In this document: piece after piece, positions 41,964 through 44,236 of the stretch
How positions within the stretch are numbered: position 1 is the stretch's first letter
Layout: every line of letters starts with the position of its first letter
Assembly (NCBI GenBank): GCA_030141605.1
Contig: JAQGDQ010000983.1
Location: 1 to 44,236, forward strand
DNA from: Tubiluchus corallicola
Lineage: Eukaryota; Priapulida; Priapulimorpha; Priapulimorphida; Tubiluchidae
Length of the DNA stretch: 44,236 bases
Direction: 5' to 3'
Made by a program: the position numbers and the translations under genes
Notes under the pieces: generated by a model
The model's input: the letters and a program-made list of their open reading frames with translations, nothing else
Told to the model about the DNA's origin: nothing
Databases searched by the model: none

Positions 41964-42674
41964 GGTAATGTCTTGAACTTTTTCTCCGCATTCTTTACAC
42001 TCCATTTACTTTTTGTAGTTTAGTTATGCATTATATCTTATAATACCTAAGATATTTCTAATGCTAAATATTTCTAATATTTAATGCTATAACTTGAAAT
42101 TAAACTATGCTATGGCTAAGTTCATCGAAAATAAATTTTCAGCTTTTCCTAGTATTCTGTTTAGTTGTTATAACATAATGTAAAAGTTTCATGCAGTTAA
42201 GAATATTTTCGTGTAATTACGATGTAATTTAAATGTGATTCAGTTCTTTTTCGAACTGCTTGTGTAAACTAGATGGCGCTGTGCCAAATCTTTGAATCAA
42301 AATATCCCTTTCGATGTATTATATAATGCAGGGTGCTATTGACATTTATTACTAAGGAAAATATTTAAGTTTGATTGTTAATTCTGTGTTTTCATTTTTA
42401 TGTTGATCTGTGAAAATAAACGCAAGATATTAAAGCGAGTGTTTTGCGAGTTTGAAACAATAAAGACCAAAGTTTTCATACAGTAACTCAGTAAAGAAAA
42501 GGTTTAAAAGGTTAATAGTTTCAGGGATGAGAATTACAAATTGCAAAAAAACTCTGAAACAGGCTGTGGGCAGCCACAAATTACAATTTTGTGACCATAG
42601 AGAGCCTCTAAGTGGACTTAAAATATCAATTACCTAGTTTCATGCATAATTTAAAATACCCAACTATCAAGGAT
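41964..42674. other. AT-rich stretch, possible end of stac 3' UTR
   Basis: No gene recognised. Two AATAAA signals at 42415-42420 and 42459-42464 are the best-placed candidates for a polyadenylation site if the stac transcript extends through the MITE and array; a shorter UTR is equally possible. Confidence 0.3.
42415..42464 (+). promoter_or_regulatory. Two candidate AATAAA polyadenylation signals
   Basis: GAAAATAAACGC and ACAATAAAGACC, 44 bp apart, about 2.4 kb after the stac stop. AATAAA occurs often by chance in AT-rich DNA, so this is only a candidate. Confidence 0.2.
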
Positions 42675-42885
42675 ACATGATACCTAATTGTTTCAAAAAC
42701 GCCTAAGTACTGACCGCTCCTATGCAAAAGTATATAAAAACTGTCTGCAATTGACTCAAATAACTCCGCACAATTGATTCTATATTTTTATACATAGAGA
42801 TCTACACGTGGTTACACTGATGTACATGATGTAAACAAAGTGACGGCCTGCCAACTAGCGGTCAGCTTGTGAAATAATGCACTGG
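42675..42885 (+). repeat. Dispersed repeat family Y, copy 2
   Basis: AATTGTTTCAAAAACGCCTA, TGCAAAAGTATATAAAAACT, GTAAACAAAGTGACGGCCTG and CCAACTAGCGGTCAGCTTGT match the reverse complement of copy 1 and the copy at 43470. Confidence 0.75.
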
Positions 42886-43104
42886 GTCCGTAAACATTTT
42901 CTCAGCGAATTTACGCGATTTACAAAAATGGCACTACTGGTCTTCCAAAAACTTGGAATTCCACGTATCCTCGGAAGATTCTTATCCCTGTAGTTTAAAC
43001 ACGAAGAAGCCCTGAATGCTCAAAGGTTCCTAAAATATCTTTTCTTTATTAACCAAAAACTGAAATAAGAGTTATGAAAAAGAGAACCATGCAGTCATAT
43101 CTTA

Positions 43105-43785
43105 ATTTGTCAGGCAAAAGCGGGGAGACATCGGTATTTTACCGATACAAAGCTAATACAGTAAGCACCCTGTATTAGACTCACGTTGATGTAGAATCAA
43201 TGTTTTGCTAAAGTGATTATGCAGATGTCTTTGAAGGTCTAGGTAAACTTCCTGGAACACTGCACTTAGAAGTAGATCCCACTTCTGACACCATGTTACA
43301 TGCTACAATAATATTAGCAACCAGACAAATGCGTGCATAATAAAGTAGTATTTATTAAATGAATTAGGAACTTAAAGAAAGAAGATCAGAACAGCAAGAC
43401 AGTCTAGAATGCAGAACACTGCTAAGCAATCACCGAGATCTTTGATCTACACAAACCATATCTATGGTATTGTTACACTAATTGTCTCAAAAACATCTAG
43501 TACAGACAGCTCCTATTCAAAAGTATATAAAAACTGTTGGCGATTCACTCACATACCACTGCAATTGACTATATTTTTTCAACACATGCTTAAATAAGAC
43601 ACTTTTGTGTGTGTAATGCGCTTTTACTGTTTTTAAGCCGTCTCACTTCGCTTTCATGCACTATAGAATCGTAGAAACAAACACGTTAAGTACAGTTGGT
43701 TGGTAAGAGTTACACGCTGCTTTGTTACACTGACGTAATGTTGTAAACAAAGTGACGGCCCGCCAACTAGCGGTCAGTTCGCGAA
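43105..43785 (+). repeat. Dispersed repeat family Y, copy 3 (with insertion)
   Basis: The first part, 43110-43205 (GGCAAAAGCGGGGAGACATC, CTGTATTAGACTCACGTTGA), and the last part, 43470-43785 (CTAATTGTCTCAAAAACATC, GTATATAAAAACTGTTGG, GTAAACAAAGTGACGGCCCG), are continuous in copy 1 but separated here by about 265 bp of other sequence, presumably an insertion. The right end runs into the LINE fragment. Confidence 0.7.
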
Positions 43786-43787
43786 AC

Positions 43788-44222
43788 AAGGTAGCTGTAT
43801 TTCTGTATAAGTTTGAGCTCTGGGCATTAAAACCAAATCATAATGCTGAAATCGGTGCGTTTCAAAGGCGAAATTACAGAAACATTTTGGGTATCAGATG
43901 GCCAAAGAAAATTTCAAACAAAGATCTATATGAAAAAATAAAAGAAGAACCTTGGACAAGAAAAATAAAAAGACGCCGTTTAAGATGGATTGGGCATATG
44001 CTTAGACTATCTGATGATATTCCAGTGAAGATAGCTCTTCAACAAGCCATAGAACCAGCTAAAAAACCTGCAGGAGGACAAATGTTAACATATTTAGATT
44101 TTGCACAGAAAGATTTAAACACTTCAGCATTGATCCCTAGAAATAAATGCACTTGGGGCATTGCGGCGTGCAGGGAGTCCTGGCATAGGGAGGTGAGCAG
44201 AATCATGTCACTGGACGTGTGA
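43788..44222 (+). mobile_element. LINE reverse transcriptase C-terminal fragment
   Basis: The frame reads AVFLYKFELWALKPNHNAEI, AFQRRNYRNILGIRWPKKIS, then WTRKIKRRRLRWIGHMLRL and DFAQKDLNTSALIPRNKCTW, WHREVSRIMSLDV, stop at 44220-44222. This is the well-known C-terminal segment of endonuclease/reverse transcriptase LINEs (YG-x-E-W, F-x-R-x-x-x-R-x-ILGIRW, RR-x-RWIGH-x-LR). The frame runs back to 43752, but bases before about 43788 belong to family Y, so the true LINE part starts there. It is 5'-truncated. The AT-rich, Lys-rich coding differs from the LINE at 1306-2294, so a different family. Confidence 0.88.
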
Positions 44223-44236
44223 TTCATTGGATGATG

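Overview
The window is animal nuclear DNA: multi-exon gene structure with GT/AG introns, remnants of several non-LTR retrotransposons and inverted-repeat DNA elements, interstitial TTAGGG-type telomere-like tracts, and a very large amount of tandem repeat. It most likely comes from a bilaterian invertebrate. The one host gene found is clearly diverged from its vertebrate relatives, and the repeat families cannot be placed by eye, so I do not name a phylum.

One host protein-coding gene can be supported. It lies on the + strand from about 22.1 to 40.0 kb and is the 3' part of a STAC-family gene (SH3 and cysteine-rich domain protein). I assembled nine exons by hand: 22145-22315, 25541-25603, 28187-28321, 30482-30628, 31321-31425, 34640-34773, 36697-36779, 38597-38789 and 39863-39970. 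All junctions have AG acceptors and GT donors, and the codon phases agree through to a TGA stop, giving 378 complete codons. The conserved linker motif (DPVYELLKNASSL), a complete first SH3 domain split over exons 7 and 8, and the atypical second SH3 at the C-terminus identify the family. The N-terminal C1 domain was not found and probably lies upstream of the window or in an exon I missed. STAC proteins bind L-type (CaV1) calcium channels and modulate their gating or delivery.

The left 22 kb holds no gene I can support. Positions 1-2292 and 5122-8200 are a direct segmental duplication: a 51-bp minisatellite, a unique block, a compound tetranucleotide microsatellite, and a minus-strand LINE ORF2 C-terminal fragment broken differently in each copy. 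In the second copy a 44-bp piece of the LINE coding sequence has expanded into about 50 tandem units (8155-10380). Further right come a 45/56-bp array, CAA/CAG, GTCACAGATAAAAA, GCGTAATGCG-type, GATTTGGCC and GATCACGCATTACG arrays, two telomere-like blocks, and dispersed repeats.

The introns of the STAC gene are also filled with minisatellites. Introns 1 to 5 each carry a different array starting within about 75 bp of the 5' splice site, and one array in intron 6 ends 17 bp before the SH3 exon. They also contain microsatellites, a LINE 3' end, a hAT-like MITE, a partial LINE ORF and several copies of dispersed families that recur across the window. Beyond the stop codon lie a MITE, a 46-bp array, a 750-bp inverted-repeat element, copies of another dispersed repeat and, at the right edge, the C-terminal part of a different LINE reverse transcriptase ORF.

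Most long open frames in this window are translations of tandem arrays whose unit is a multiple of three bases, and they are not listed as genes.
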